A model generated the notes under the pieces. The model made no database searches. It was not told the DNA's origin and was given only the letters and a program-made list of their open reading frames with translations. This document shows, piece after piece, positions 1 through 10,079 of a stretch of 64,000 bases of DNA. This stretch comes from Choristoneura fumiferana (Eukaryota; Arthropoda; Insecta; Lepidoptera; Tortricidae). Each line of letters begins with the position of its first letter. The first letter of the stretch is position 1. The stretch lies in the NCBI RefSeq assembly GCF_025370935.1, contig NC_133494.1, positions 18,284,394-18,348,393 on the forward strand. Reading direction: 5' to 3'. The translations under genes and the position numbers were made by a program.

Positions 1-232
1 GTGATTTTTTAAAAATCTATATACCTGTCTCTTTCTCAAACGCTTTTCTCTATGCAGCAAGTATGGCGCTACTGGCGTGTGACGCCACATGCCAGTATGT
101 CTTTCTCTGTCTAATCTTGAATTTCAAATTTTGTTATTTGTAAAGGTAGCGTAATAATTGTTTTTCTATTCGATAACAGGCATTGTGTAGTTTTCATTTA
201 TAAAACATATACAAAATAGTCAAATACCGTAT
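1..232. repeat. Interspersed repeat, cut by window start
   Basis: This segment is the inverted counterpart of 29369-29606. Matching stretches include CCTGTCTCTTTCTCAAACGC near the start and ATACAAAATAGTCAAATACC near the end. I see no coding frame or recognised terminus, so the class is unknown. It may continue to the left of the window. Confidence 0.7.
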
Positions 233-235
233 TAA

Positions 236-532
236 AACAATAACTTTGCTCACCCCCCCTTATGCTAGCTAAGTTTATGCAAGATATGCGTGTTCATACA
301 GTTCCTCCACCTCCACACTGTACGAGTATGAACACACACAAATCACACAACCCATCTATCACCACCACCACACTACACCTGCTCTATCTGGCAGCATGGT
401 GTACGGTTGTGTTGCTCTGAAGATGAGCTCTGTGTGTATTCTTACAGGAGGTGGAGGAACTGCATGAACACGCATAACTTGCATAAACTTAGCTCTATCA
501 TAAGGTCGCAGGTGAGCAAAGTTATTGTTTTA
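236..532. mobile_element. Foldback element FB3, copy 1
   Basis: The two ends are long inverted repeats: CAATAACTTTGCTCACC at the left is answered by GGTGAGCAAAGTTATTG at the right, and the match continues inward through AACTGCATGAACACGC-type sequence. The centre holds a run of CACCACCACCAC and the core CTCTGAAGATGAGCTC. A better preserved relative lies at 39845-40139. The 73-residue open frame here is a by-product of the repeat. Confidence 0.75.
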
Positions 533-666
533 GTTCGCTCATCCGTAAGCGGCATTATGCTGATTTGGGACATTGACCTGACCGTGATACATATTTCTCA
601 TTATTTCTGCATATCCTGCAACGATTAAAACATTTATTATATTTCTTTCTTTCTTTAATCATTATA

Positions 667-985
667 CTAGCGTTTACCCGCGGCTTCGCACGCGTAAATA
701 ATTAGTTACAGCAGTTGAATTGAAATTCCGGGATTTTTTAAAATTCCCGTGGCAATTCCCGAAAATTAAGTCGTTGTTGTCATTGACGTTAAATTTAAAC
801 ACCCGTGTCAAATTTCATGACTCCAAGCCCAGCGGTTGTTCGAGATTTTATCCCTATCCCGTGGGAATATCGAGATAAGAAGTAGCCTATGTGTTATTCG
901 AGATGTTCAGTTATCTACATACCAAATTTCATGATTCTAAGCTAAGCAGTTATTAGTTCGAGATTTTATCCCTATCCCGTGGATA
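667..985 (-). mobile_element. Helitron, 3'-terminal part
   Basis: Read on the minus strand the element ends in a GC-rich hairpin followed by CTAG (667-670 on the plus strand), the Helitron 3' terminus. The body contains two copies of the CCCTATCCCGTGGGAATATC-type internal repeat also found in the complete copy at 17208-17807. The 5' end is missing. Confidence 0.8.
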
Positions 986-1551
986 GGATAGTGGTTGTGA
1001 CAACACGTTGTATAAAGAACATCATTTCAAAATTTGAAGCAAATCGCTTGAATACATCCCCGACTATAGCCTTTGTACGCAACTACGCATCCTTCGATGC
1101 TGCAGTACGAGCCGCAATTGGCCTGTTTATCCATAATTTGTTACTAATTCGTACTATTCTTACTTCCCGTTTATTTTTGTCCATTGCGTTCCGTATTTCC
1201 TCGCACGTTCCCAGTATCCATTCAACTGTTTACTGCAGCCAGAGAATAAAACTTCCAAACTAAATATTTAGATTAACACCCGATAGTTGTAAGTTTTCGC
1301 TAACAGAATAAAATTAAGTCAGAAATAGAACATCGAAGGGCAAACATTTCCCACTGAATATAAATGAATTATGGAACAGGATGCGCTTGTAAATATAGTT
1401 CTGGTACAGTTATGAATATAAAAAAGGTTATTTCGTTTGAGGTAATGATAGACTTTGACACGAACTTTGATATAAAAATACACGATTGGTGGAGCTCCTA
1501 TACCGTTTGATTGAGGTGCTTCACGCCGTGTTGAAATTGAAATGCTAACAA
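986..1551. other. Unclassified AT-rich stretch
   Basis: A 94-codon open frame crosses part of this stretch but has no recognisable motif. About 43 bases at 1018-1060 (TTTGAAGCAAATCGCTTGAA and flanks) recur at 22264-22308, so at least that part is repetitive. Nothing else is recognised. Confidence 0.5.
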
Positions 1552-1632
1552 TTACAGCTTTCTAGCACTAAGAGTCTCTAAGATAAACTGCGGATGGATG
1601 GACGGACAGCCAGACATGGTGATCCTATAAAG
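1552..1632. repeat. RP1 repeat fragment
   Basis: The order 'ACAGCTTTCTA ... GCGGATGGATGGACGGACAG ... ACATGGTGATCCTATAA' matches the right part of the fuller RP1 copy at 4978-5615. It is diverged and truncated. Confidence 0.6.
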
Positions 1633-1683
1633 TAAAAAAATAATAATAATAATAAAGGAATATTTATTCACAAAGCCAAAAAT

Positions 1684-1987
1684 ATCATCATCATCATCCC
1701 AGCCTATATACGACCCACTGCTGGGCACAGGCCTCCTCTCAGAACAAGAGGGCTTGGCCCATAGTTCCCACGCGGGCCCAGTGCGGATTGGGAACTTCAC
1801 ACGCACCATTGAATTGCTTCGCAGGTTGTGCAGGTTTCCTCACGATGTTTTCCTTCACCGCAAAGCTAGTAAATTTCAAATGTAATTCCGCACATGAATT
1901 TCGAAAAACTCAGAGGTGCGAGCCGGGGTTCGAACCCACGACCCTCTGCTTGAGAGGCGATAGGTCAAACACTAGGCCACCACGGCT
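1684..1987 (-). mobile_element. SINE-C, near full length
   Basis: Read on the minus strand this starts with a tRNA-like head, GTGGTGGCCTAGTGT (an A-box-like sequence) and GGTTCGAACCC (a perfect B box), and ends in GGCTGGGATGATGATGATGA. This is a tRNA-derived SINE layout with internal RNA polymerase III promoter boxes. About fifteen copies or fragments of this family lie in the window. It encodes no protein; open frames over it are chance. Confidence 0.88.
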
Positions 1988-1997
1988 ATAGGTACCT

Positions 1998-2036
1998 TTT
2001 ATTTCTGATTCGATCCCGTAGAGAAACCCAAGCATA
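1998..2036 (-). mobile_element. RTE-type LINE remnant, left part, interrupted
   Basis: The minus strand reads as the conserved RTE region ERAMLGFLYGIESE, continuing into 2473-2515 (QRVIER). It is homologous to the copy at 20985-21280. The two parts are separated by the LINE at 2037-2472. Confidence 0.7.
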
Positions 2037-2472
2037 CAATACAATACAATACAAAGACTCTTTATTGTACACCAGACATAGTAAGCGATACAGAAAACAA
2101 ATTATTAAAATTACAAGGTGAGCAACAGGCGGCCTTATCGCTTAAGAGCGATCTCTTCCAGGCAACCCTTTTTACAGAAAGAAGGAAGGACTAGTTTACA
2201 ACAGGTGGTGCATCAAAAGTAGATCAGAAAATTTCAACGTAACAGCAATACATCTACGAATACATACATAATTATATCGTACATATAATATACGTAAAAA
2301 ATAAATATAGGTAGTGAGATAAACAGCAACAAATAAATAAATAAATTATAATAAGGCTAATAATTACAAGATGACAGATAGTGCTCCTTAAGCATAGATT
2401 TAAATAGTGACAAAGACTTTGCGCGTCGTAAGTCAATCGGTAAGGAGTTCCACAACCGAATAGCATAGAATT
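2037..2472 (-). mobile_element. 5'-truncated LINE (CR1/Jockey-like) with ORF2 C-terminus
   Basis: On the minus strand 2465-2357 encodes the end of a LINE ORF2. It includes WNSLPIDLRRAKSLSLFKSM, the characteristic C-terminal motif of CR1/Jockey-group reverse transcriptases, and stops at TAG (2359-2357). A 3' UTR follows with GAGATCGCTCTTAAGCGATA and an AATAAAG signal, ending in a (TTGTA)n tail at 2037-2050. It is flanked by AGCATA at 2031-2036 and 2473-2478, a 6-bp target-site duplication inside an older RTE remnant. It is a dead 5'-truncated copy. Confidence 0.85.
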
Positions 2473-2564
2473 AGCATAGCTCTCTCAATAACTCGCTGAG
2501 CTGATTATGTCAGTTTTATTTACAATTTCACTATGTGACATACACCTTGGTACCCTAGTATTTG

Positions 2565-2731
2565 ACCATTGGCCTCTCAACCAGAGGATCGTGGGTTGAA
2601 ATCGGAGCTTGCAACTCTGATTTTTTTCGAAATGTATGTACCAAATTACATTTTAAATTAACCACGACTTTAACGGTGAAGGACATCGTGAGGAAACCTG
2701 TACTGCAAAGCAATTTAATGGTGTGTGTGAA
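2565..2731 (+). mobile_element. SINE-C, left part, interrupted by SINE-B dimer
   Basis: The sequence follows SINE-C from GGCCTCTCAACCAGAGGATC through GGACATCGTGAGGAAACCTG to AATGGTGTGTGTGAA. It resumes at 3144 with the same 17 bases followed by GTTTCCAACCC. The intervening 412 bp is an inserted SINE-B dimer. Confidence 0.85.
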
Positions 2732-3143
2732 TTGAAAATACAAACTGAAATAAAGATGCACAGAAAAAACAGAAAAATAAGACCATCACTGGGAATCGAA
2801 CCCAGGTCCTCGGTAATCCGTACCGCGTGCTATACCGCTACACCACTGATGGTCAACGGTACCGACACGAATTTCCCCTATGCACCTCATATCTCAGCTT
2901 GTTTGTTTCTTACTTAGTCACTTAAGCAGTGACCATCAGTGACCATCAGTGGTGTAGCGGTATAGCACGCGGTACGGATTACCGAGGACCTGGGTTCGAT
3001 TCCCAGTGATGGTCTTATTTTTCTGTTTTTTCTGTGCATCTTTATTTCAGTTTGTATTTTCAATTTAGGTTTTACGGGATGACCGTAAAAGTAAAAATTT
3101 GGAATTGAAATAAAAAATACAAAAAGATTCCAAAAAACCAATC
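2732..3143. mobile_element. SINE-B inverted (head-to-head) dimer, copy 1
   Basis: A minus-strand SINE-B (2732-2853) and a plus-strand SINE-B (about 2938-3143) face each other, joined by about 80 bp. Each holds a tRNA-like module with GGTGTAGCGGTATAGCA (A box) and GGTTCGATTCC (B box) closed by GACCATCA/TGATGGTC. The whole unit is flanked by the 17-bp direct repeat TTAATGGTGTGTGTGAA (2715-2731 and 3144-3160), so it inserted in one event. The same arrangement occurs at 24778-25172. Confidence 0.88.
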
Positions 3144-3180
3144 TTAATGGTGTGTGTGAAGTTTCCAACCCATCCAAATG

Positions 3181-3330
3181 AAAATGAAATGAAATGAAAT
3201 TAAATTAAATTAAATTAAATGAAATATTTTATTTGTTAATAGTGGGTTGAAATCAAGGTCTTTGGAAGAGATGTACAAAGGCGAACTTATCCCTTAAAGA
3301 GGACAATACAAGGAAGGTGAAGGGGGGGCT
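3181..3330 (-). mobile_element. LINE 3' end with (AAATG)n-type tail
   Basis: A run of GAAAT/TAAAT pentamers (3181-3228) is followed by sequence matching the 3' UTR of the LINE at 2037-2472 in the same minus orientation (AAGAGATGTACAAAGGCGAA, CTTATCCCTTAAAGAGG). No coding part is seen. Confidence 0.6.
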
Positions 3331-3835
3331 TATGTACATTAAGCGTAACCGCTATTTCTTAAAACCGATACTAATATCAAGTTTTCTGAGCCCTAACAAC
3401 ATACGTTTATTATGAAACAGTCTGGTTCACAAATAATATTTCAGAGAATTACGAACCTAGATAAATAATAATATGTTTCCAAATGATACATGGAACAAAT
3501 AGAATACCAAATAATTGTTCTTTTGGATATTATACTCTTTGTGAAAAAACAGTTGAGTCGCAAAATCAGAAAAGAATTCGAAGAAACTTAATACATTATT
3601 ACGGCTTTGTTCATGGTTTGTTGAAATAACATTTTATTCAAGAAGATGTGGGTTGGGTGACTCGATAGTTGAATGTTGAAAATATTCTTGTTAAAATTAA
3701 GTTATAGGCTATCATACTATCATCATTACTAAGCGATTTGCTTTTATTTAAAGTGCATCCTGTGTTTTCCATGTCATACTCGTAGGGTATTTTTTTTTCG
3801 CCTGTTGACTGGGTCAAAGGAACTGGCTGATCATA
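3331..3835. other. No recognisable feature
   Basis: AT-rich sequence without a convincing reading frame, hairpin or family match elsewhere in the window. Confidence 0.5.
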
Positions 3836-4087
3836 ATCATCATCCCAGCCTATATACCTACGTCCCACTGCTGGGCACAGGCCTCCTCTCAGAACAAGAG
3901 GGCTTGGGCCATAGTTCCCACGCGGGCCCAGTGCGGATTGGAAGCTTCGCACGCGCCATTGAATTGCTTCGCAGGTTTGTGCAGGTTTCCTCACGATGTT
4001 TTAATTCCGCACATGAAGTTCGAAAAACTCAGAGGTGCGAGCCGGGGTTCGAACCCACGACCCTCAAACCACTAGGCCACCACGGCT
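3836..4087 (-). mobile_element. SINE-C, internally deleted
   Basis: Same family and orientation as 1684-1987. About 30 bp are missing after CACGATGTTTT (the CCTTCACCGCAAAGC segment), and the anticodon-arm region of the tRNA-like head is shortened. Confidence 0.85.
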
Positions 4088-4299
4088 TCAACTGGCTGAT
4101 GCATTATAGATATTATAACGTTTGGCAACACATGCTGAGTGGACGCCCTTTTTTCTTAAGGTCACAGCCACGTCACAGCTCATTACAGCCACCCGGCACC
4201 TGACCAGCACCGCCTCGCCTCGAGCGGTTTGTATTCTTCATATGGATTTGTATGGGCATGCGCTCCCTACATCAACTCCGTAGCGTCACCAGATCGCCT

Positions 4300-4448
4300 C
4301 ACTCGCGGGGTTGGACCACTCGCTGCCCGCACGCACACGATGCGTCGCTCTCCACCAAATTTCATCAAAATCGGTTCAGTGGTTTCGACGTGAAAGCGTA
4401 ACAGACAGACAGACAGAATTAATTTTGCATTTATAATATTAGTAGGGA
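4300..4448 (-). mobile_element. Helitron, 5'-terminal part
   Basis: Minus-strand start TCCCTACTAATATTATAAAT at 4448, then CTGTCTGTCTGTTACGC and ACCACTGAACCGATTTTGAT, the usual 5' region of lepidopteran non-autonomous Helitrons. No 3' hairpin or CTAG end is found. Confidence 0.75.
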
Positions 4449-4601
4449 TAAACATCGGTTTGTCTCGCCGTGTCTTTGGACGCAATAACACCTAATTAGC
4501 ATTGCCAATCTTATAATCAATGTCGCCACGCGAAAATTTATGCAACCCGATGGGAATTGCATTGTGACAGCGTCACACCACTAGGTTGTAGGCTAGTTAT
4601 A

Positions 4602-4959
4602 ATGTTCAAAATACCACAAACGGGACTTATCACGCTAAAACACACGAGTAATATTTACCTCAACGTTTCAACCCCATTACAGTGGCCGTGGTCGCGAGTA
4701 GATTGAAAAAAATTACCTAGCGCGGGTAGTTCGAGATACAAGTGCCGGTACTTTTTGTGATCAAGTGCAGGTAGTTCAAAGAACTCGCGCTGCTAGGCTG
4801 TCTTGACACCCCATATTTCAGTCTGCTCGTGACCACGGCCACTGTAATGAGGTTGAAACGTCGAGGTAAATATTACTCGTTTGTTTTAGCGTGATATCAT
4901 AAGTCCCATTTGTGATATTTTGGCTATGAGTGAAAATCACAAAAGTTTAACACATTGTA
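4602..4959. mobile_element. Foldback element FB2, long copy
   Basis: Inverted arms of about 85 bp: ATACCACAAACGGGACTTAT...TTTACCTCAACGTTTCAACC at the left and GTTGAAACGTCGAGGTAAAT...GTCCCATTTGTGATATTTTG at the right. An inner inverted pair is formed by GTGGCCGTGGTC and GACCACGGCCAC. It ends in CTATGAGTGAAAATCACAAA then AGTTTAACACATTG. TAGTTATA at 4594-4601 and 4960-4967 is a possible 8-bp target duplication. Confidence 0.75.
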
Positions 4960-4977
4960 TAGTTATATTATAACAAA

Positions 4978-5615
4978 ACCGGCCAAGAGCGTGTCGGACA
5001 CGCCCAAAATAGGGTTCCGTAGCCATGACGAAAAAATTTAATAATATTTTTCTAAGGATTTCGTATTTCATACTGAATCTTCCAAGTTTAGGTATATTTT
5101 ATACCTTAGGCTGCTCTTAAACTACTAATAATTCTCAAGCAAACTTAGCCATTATATTTTTCCTTGTAAGATTGATATACTTACTACCATCCTGATTTTT
5201 TTCATTTTTTTTTACCCACCGGTTTAGATTTTAGAGGGTAGCGCTCGATTTTAATGAAAATTTGCACCTTAAAGTTGAATTTTTCGCAAACAAAACATTG
5301 AATCGAAATAATGTTGTAGCAAACCCCTAATGGTTTTAAAAGACCTATCTAACTATACCCCACACTAAAGGGTTGGATGAGAAAAAAAAGACCACCCCCA
5401 CTTTACGGATACGGGAGGTACCGTAAAAAAAAATTTTTTTTGCATTTTTGATTGTACCATTTGGTCGGCATAGTTCACATTATATATTCGTGCAAAATTA
5501 CAGCTTTCTATTATTGATAGTCCCTGAGAAAAGCCGCGGACGGACGGACAGACAGACAGACATGGCGAAACTATAAGGGTTCCGTGTTTGCCATTGTGGC
5601 TCTGGAACCCTAAAA
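4978..5615. repeat. RP1 interspersed repeat, long copy
   Basis: Bounded by CCGGCCAAGAGCGTGTCGGA...TAGGGTTCCGTAGCC at the left and GGACGGACAGACAGACAGAC...TGGAACCCT at the right. Inner landmarks are TTTTAATGAAAATTTGCACC and CCCCCACTTTACGGATACGG. The family is common here (38250-38860, 48664-48910, 52935-53392, 59370-59632). It has no protein frame; its transposon class is not clear to me. Confidence 0.7.
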
Positions 5616-6377
5616 AACCTCACAACTTTATCAAACTCCATCATGTAGTTCAGCTCTGAATAAGATAAATTGTAATATTATGGTCCAATTTAATCATATC
5701 ATATAAACCCGCTGTCTCGCAAATCCGTGCCTACGATCTTGGCCGTCTGTTGGACCGTCATAACCGTAAACAAGAACCTAGCTATGTAGGTCAGACCCCG
5801 GCAGGGTTGGCGATAGAGAAAACACAATGTAGTAATTGGAAACAACCGTGTCACATTAGTTTAGTTTATTCATTCATTCAATGTAACATTACAACATAAT
5901 TTATGACGAAGCATGTTGCGGCTGACTTTAGTGTAATGTAGTATAGCTTAGTTTTTATTTTAGATGATTAAGCCTTAGTTTGTAGGTATAGACTCAAATT
6001 GTTTTTTTTTTCTTTGTAATATTTCACGCGTATTTAATTGAATAAAGGTTTTTTTTATTAAAGATTGTTATCAACACATTGGATCCTATCTCTCGCTTTT
6101 TTCCTGTTGAAGTGAAAGTGACAGATCTTTTTTTTTTTTTCTTTTTTTGGCGTTTGTCCAATGGGACAATTTTGCCAGCGTCAAGGTTGAGACAGATCTT
6201 TTAATTTTATAAGTTGAGTATTAAAATTAGTCTGTACCCGTATTTACATAAAAGTCAAGTTATAAGAATTAATATTAAAGTCGTCAAAAGTTATATTAAT
6301 AAGATTGATAATAACATAAAAAATAAAAATCAAAGTGTCATCAAATTAATAAAAAACAGTTAAAATCGTCATAATAA
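5616..6377. other. Mostly unclassified; possible retro-tail
   Basis: 5850-6060 runs from TTAGTTTATTCATTCATTCA to GAATAAAGGTTTTTTTTATT, which looks like a 3' end with a polyadenylation signal and A/T tail, perhaps a LINE or processed transcript. 6120-6195 holds a poly-T run followed by AATTTTGCCAGCGTCAAG, a short motif that recurs at 17150. Otherwise nothing is recognised. Confidence 0.4.
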
Positions 6378-6631
6378 ATAAATAAATAAATATCGGGACA
6401 CTTGACACCAATCGACCTAGTCCCAAACTAAGCAATGCTTGTACTGTGGATACTAGGCAACGGATAAACATACTTATATAGATAAATACATACTTAAATA
6501 TATATTAAACAACCAAGACCCGAGAACAAACATTCGTACTATTCATACAAATATCTGCCCCGGCTGGGAATCGAACCCGGGTCCTCAAGCTTCGTAGTCA
6601 GGTTCTCTAACCACTTGGCCATTCGGTCGGC
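6378..6631 (-). mobile_element. SINE-A, near full length
   Basis: On the minus strand the tRNA-like head has GGCCAAGTGGTTAGAGAACC (A box) and GGTTCGATTCC (B box). The body ends GGTCGATTGGTGTCAAGTGT CCC and a (TTTA)n tail. Other copies are at 9827-10079, 25480-25712, 54258-54512 and 61862-61997. The head is tRNA-like but belongs to the repeat and is not a tRNA gene. Confidence 0.88.
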
Positions 6632-6987
6632 AAAGAAAGAAATTAACACTAAGAATTACTTTATAACGTACTTTATAAAGTACAAATTGTTTATTGAATA
6701 ATATATAATTTCAAGATTGTTGAAATAATATCCAAAAGTTTAGGTTTTAGTACTAAATCTGTTAAAAAAGTTAGGACTAGGGTATAGCAGTAAAATGATT
6801 TGATGTTGATCTTATATCGCGATAGATGTCACTGTACTGAAAATCGTATTATTCTAAATCACACTGGTGAGATTTTTCCTAGGTAGTATAAATAGAGTGC
6901 CACAATTGAATAAATTGTCATTTGAACATGTTATGTCATGTTTTGTTTGGTGTTAATAAATTATTTTCTTTCTTTATTTCTTTCTTT

Positions 6988-7420
6988 CTTTAACATGAAA
7001 CTATCGCAAGACTCACTCATAAACGGACCAACCGGGATATTTAGTGGTTACTCGGTACCTACGAGTTGATAAACAATGTGAAAGTTCCTTTAACGAGTGA
7101 TGTTGTTAGTGCTGTGTACTATTCTACATTTGACAATAATAATAGAAATTAAGATGTAAATGTGGGTAGTTGTGTGCCGGTGTTAATTGCGCGTGCGCGT
7201 GTATTAGTGCGCGTTTTGCAATAGCCACCGTTGCGTGTGCTCTGAGAGGAAGGGCTACGGCTCAGTTCGAAACAAGTCAAGTTAGCTCGATTATTATCGA
7301 GTCGATAATTATCAACTTGAAATCACCAAGCCCTTACAAGGTTCCCAGCGACAACCAGGATCATAATATGACCTCTGTTACAGGTCTGACCTTCAAATCA
7401 AAAGCCTGGCAACCCTGACC
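6988..7420 (-). mobile_element. Degenerate FB1-like foldback element
   Basis: The left end, AACATGAAACTATCGCAAGACTCACTCAT, is the reverse complement of the FB1 3' motif (ATGAGTGAGTCT...AGTTTCATGTT). At 7245-7300 lies GAAGGGCTACGGCTCAGTTC, then GAAACAAGTCAAG, the FB1 core in plus orientation. The middle (7060-7240) is not recognisable. The 82-codon open frame here is probably not a gene. Confidence 0.45.
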
Positions 7421-8634
7421 GCGACTTCTCACTGGGATCTACTGCTCGATTTACCCGTATCTACCCTTATCTTAGTGCCAACACAAAAATAGAAATTGAA
7501 ATACTTTACACTGCCGTGCAATAAAAAAGCGACAAATATTTTTTTAAGATTGTTTTTTTGGAATCTTTTTGTAAAGCCTCAATTCCTAATTTTTACTTTT
7601 ACTGGTCATCTACTGCCGAAAAAAAATACTAACCTGACTTAGATGCACAACCAGAAAAATAAGAAATCACTGAAATACGTTAATACCGCGTGCAATACTG
7701 GTGGTGATGGATTTTTTTTTTTATTAGGTACTAGTTGTTGCTCGCAACTTTGTCTGCGTCTCGTAGTGTTTAACACGTTCTTAGTATTCAAATTTGCCTT
7801 TATTAATCGGTAATAATGTAGCTCTGAATACTTAGTTTAAATAACTGTTAAACCAGTTTAGTATTTCGTAGGCTTATCGGTTACAAAGAAACGAAAAACA
7901 CATTATAGCTACAAAAAATAATTTATTCTCATTATAATACATTCCTTTCCAGTTTAAGTTACCTTTTAGGGATAAGTTCGCCTTTGTACTTACTCTTTTT
8001 GTTTTGTTGTTTTATTTTTGTATTATTTTTGCGTTTTATATCCAATAAAGCATTTACATACACACATACATCACTTCCATGAGAACAATAGTTTGCATTA
8101 GTTAGTTATCACTAAATCATCATAAAATATAAATAACAAAGTCCTGTCGTTGGTAAGAGTTAATAAATAAGAAAGTAGGTATTATAGTGCATACATTTGT
8201 TTACTGGGCTTGTTTTGGACTTAGTTTCACAATATCTAGTGTTGTCTTGTGACTTGCGCGGTTGGTTTTATGCTGCTATTCATTCTTATTTATTCCTTTT
8301 TTCATATACAAATACAACAATTTAACAACAAAATTTCAAAGAGAGCAGCGCCATCGCCAAATCTCAGCATGGCAGCAGGATTAAAATTATCATTATTTAC
8401 TCAATTAAAATGGCCAGCAGTATACGGACCTCTGGTCATCAAGGACATAATGCTAAATTATTTGTTTGCAATACACCATGTGGAAAATTGGAGTTGAATT
8501 CTACCTTGTAAGTAATATCTTGAACCTTTCAACTTTTGTTCGGGATTTTCTGATGTAATCTTCTTCGAATTTTATAGCGATAACAAAAATGGACGTCTAA
8601 TTCTTAAATACGTCTGTAGGGATAGCGGTTATAA
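7421..8634. other. Unclassified, contains one LINE tail
   Basis: 7940-8065 (plus) matches the 3' UTR of the LINE at 2037-2472 and 45690-45860: AAGTTCGCCTTTGTACTTAC, then TTTGTATTATTTTTGCGTTT and CCAATAAAG. 7630-7720 holds a degraded SINE-B minus fragment (CAGAAAAATAAGAAATCACT...CCGCGTGCAATAC). The rest, including an 82-codon frame at 8249-8497, shows nothing I can support. Confidence 0.45.
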
Positions 8635-9420
8635 TATTATGATTGTCTTTTTTTTACTTTTACGGGTATCCCGTGAAACCATATCGAAAATACAAACTGA
8701 GACATGGATGCACAGAAAAACCAGAAAAAGAGACCAGCACTGGGAATCGCACCTAGGTCCTCAGCAATCCGTGCTGCGTGCTATAAACCCCTACACCACT
8801 GCTGGACAGGAATCTAGACACGATTTTTTCCTATGCATACATATCTCAGGTTACTTTATTTCTACTATGCTGCTTAAGCAGCAGCACTAGCGACATCTAT
8901 GTTTCGTCGACAGACGTCACATTCTTTCGGAACTAACCGCTCACCCAGACAAGAGATATCGCTACTAAGCAATCAAATTATGATTGTTTTTTGGAGTCTT
9001 TTTGTATTTTTTATTTCGACTCCAAATTTGTTACTTTTACGGGTATCCCGTGAAACCATATCGAAAATACAAACTAAGATATGGATGCACAGAAAAACCA
9101 GAAAAAGAGACCAGCACTGGGAAACGAACCCAGGTCCTCAGCAATCCGTACTGCGTGCTATGACCCCTACACCACTGCTGGACAGGAATCTAGACACGAA
9201 TTTTTCCTATGCATACATATCTCAGGTTGCTTATTTCTACTATGCTACTTAAGCAGCAGCACTAGCGACATCTATGTTTCGTCGACAGACGTCACATTCT
9301 TTCGGAACTAACCGCTCACGCAGACAAGAGATGTCGCTACTAAGCAATCAAATTAAGATTGTTTTTTTGGAGTCTTTTTGTATTTTTTATTTATTATCGA
9401 CTTCAAATTTGTTACTTTAA
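8635..9420 (-). mobile_element. SINE-B, tandem array of 2.2 copies
   Basis: Two minus-strand SINE-B units begin at about 8635 and 8977, and a third begins at about 9351 but stops after about 65 bp. The unit includes the tail (GTTTTTTGGAGTCTTTTTGT), the tRNA-like module, and a long segment beyond it (ACTAGCGACATCTATG, TTCGGAACTAACCGCTCAC, AAGAGATGTCGCTACTAAGC). The first unit lacks about 30 bp of the tail. Such tandem units probably arose by unequal exchange or template jumping. Confidence 0.85.
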
Positions 9421-9467
9421 ACTTTTTAATATCTTACAAAGAACTTGAAATATTGGGACTGTCTCAT

Positions 9468-9622
9468 ACAGTCACTAGCACCAGCATCTGACATAACAAA
9501 AGCATACATTAATATCTGACACAACTATTTCTAAGGCCGGTAGCGGTGTCAGATATTTTTGCACGCTCCGGTGTGGCAGATATTAATGCCACCTGCTGTA
9601 TATATGTGAACCCTCTATTCAT
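9468..9622. mobile_element. Short MITE-like repeat (CAGTCACTAGCACCA type)
   Basis: Starts TACAGTCACTAGCACCAGCA and contains repeated ATATCTGACACAAC and GTCAGATATTTTTGCACGC in opposite orientations, ending near ATTAATGCCACCTGC. Related copies are at 55473-55605 and 62958-63096. It has no coding capacity. Confidence 0.65.
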
Positions 9623-9664
9623 CCTCACCACTGTAAAGCCAAGTTTAGACCATAAAGAAAAAAT

Positions 9665-9705
9665 AGTGTCCATAGTACAAGCTTTGCTTAGTTTGGGACT
9701 AGGTT
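9665..9705 (+). mobile_element. SINE-A fragment
   Basis: TAGTGTCCATAGTACAAGCT to TTTGGGACTAGG matches the 3' half of SINE-A; only about 40 bp remain. Confidence 0.65.
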
Positions 9706-9826
9706 TTAGGAGATATGAGGTTGTGAGGATAACTCCTAATAAAAGATGTTGTGCGTGTTAGATGGTATAGCAGAAGAGAGAGTTTATTTACAAAAGATTA
9801 TTTATTATTATTAAAGATTATTTGAC

Positions 9827-10079
9827 GACCGGATGGCCAAGTGGTTAGAGAACCTGACTACGAAGCTTAAGGTCCCGGGTTCGAATCCCGGCCGGGGCAG
9901 ATATTTGTATGAATAATACGAATATTTGTTCTCGGGTCTTGGATGTTTAATATGTATTTAAGTATGTATTTATCTATATAAGTATGTTTATCCGTTGCCT
10001 AGTGTCCATAGTACAAGCTTTGCTTAGTTTGGGACTAGGTCAATTGGTGTCAAGTGTCCCATGATATTTATTTATTTAT
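9827..10079 (+). mobile_element. SINE-A, full copy
   Basis: Intact A box (TGGCCAAGTGG) and B box (GGTTCGAATCC), the usual body, and a TTTATTTATTTA tail. The last 42 bp are repeated at 10420-10462 (see 10080-10419). Confidence 0.88.

Noticed and set aside
2723..2917. Recurrent peptide MHRKNRKIRPSLGIEPRSSV on several frames
   Set aside because: It is a translation of the minus strand of SINE-B; it appears wherever that SINE does.
3638..4203. Open frames of 118 and 132 codons on opposite strands
   Set aside because: Both cross SINE-C and carry its typical translations (LLGTGLLSEQEGLGHSSHAG); neither has its own homology.
7170..7418. 82-codon frame with cysteine-rich start
   Set aside because: It runs from GC-rich unclassified sequence into the FB1-like core; composition rather than selection explains it.
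9830..9900. Possible tRNA genes (intact A and B boxes)
   Set aside because: The same tRNA-like heads recur in SINE-A, SINE-B and SINE-C copies with identical non-tRNA bodies attached; I cannot fold a convincing anticodon arm.
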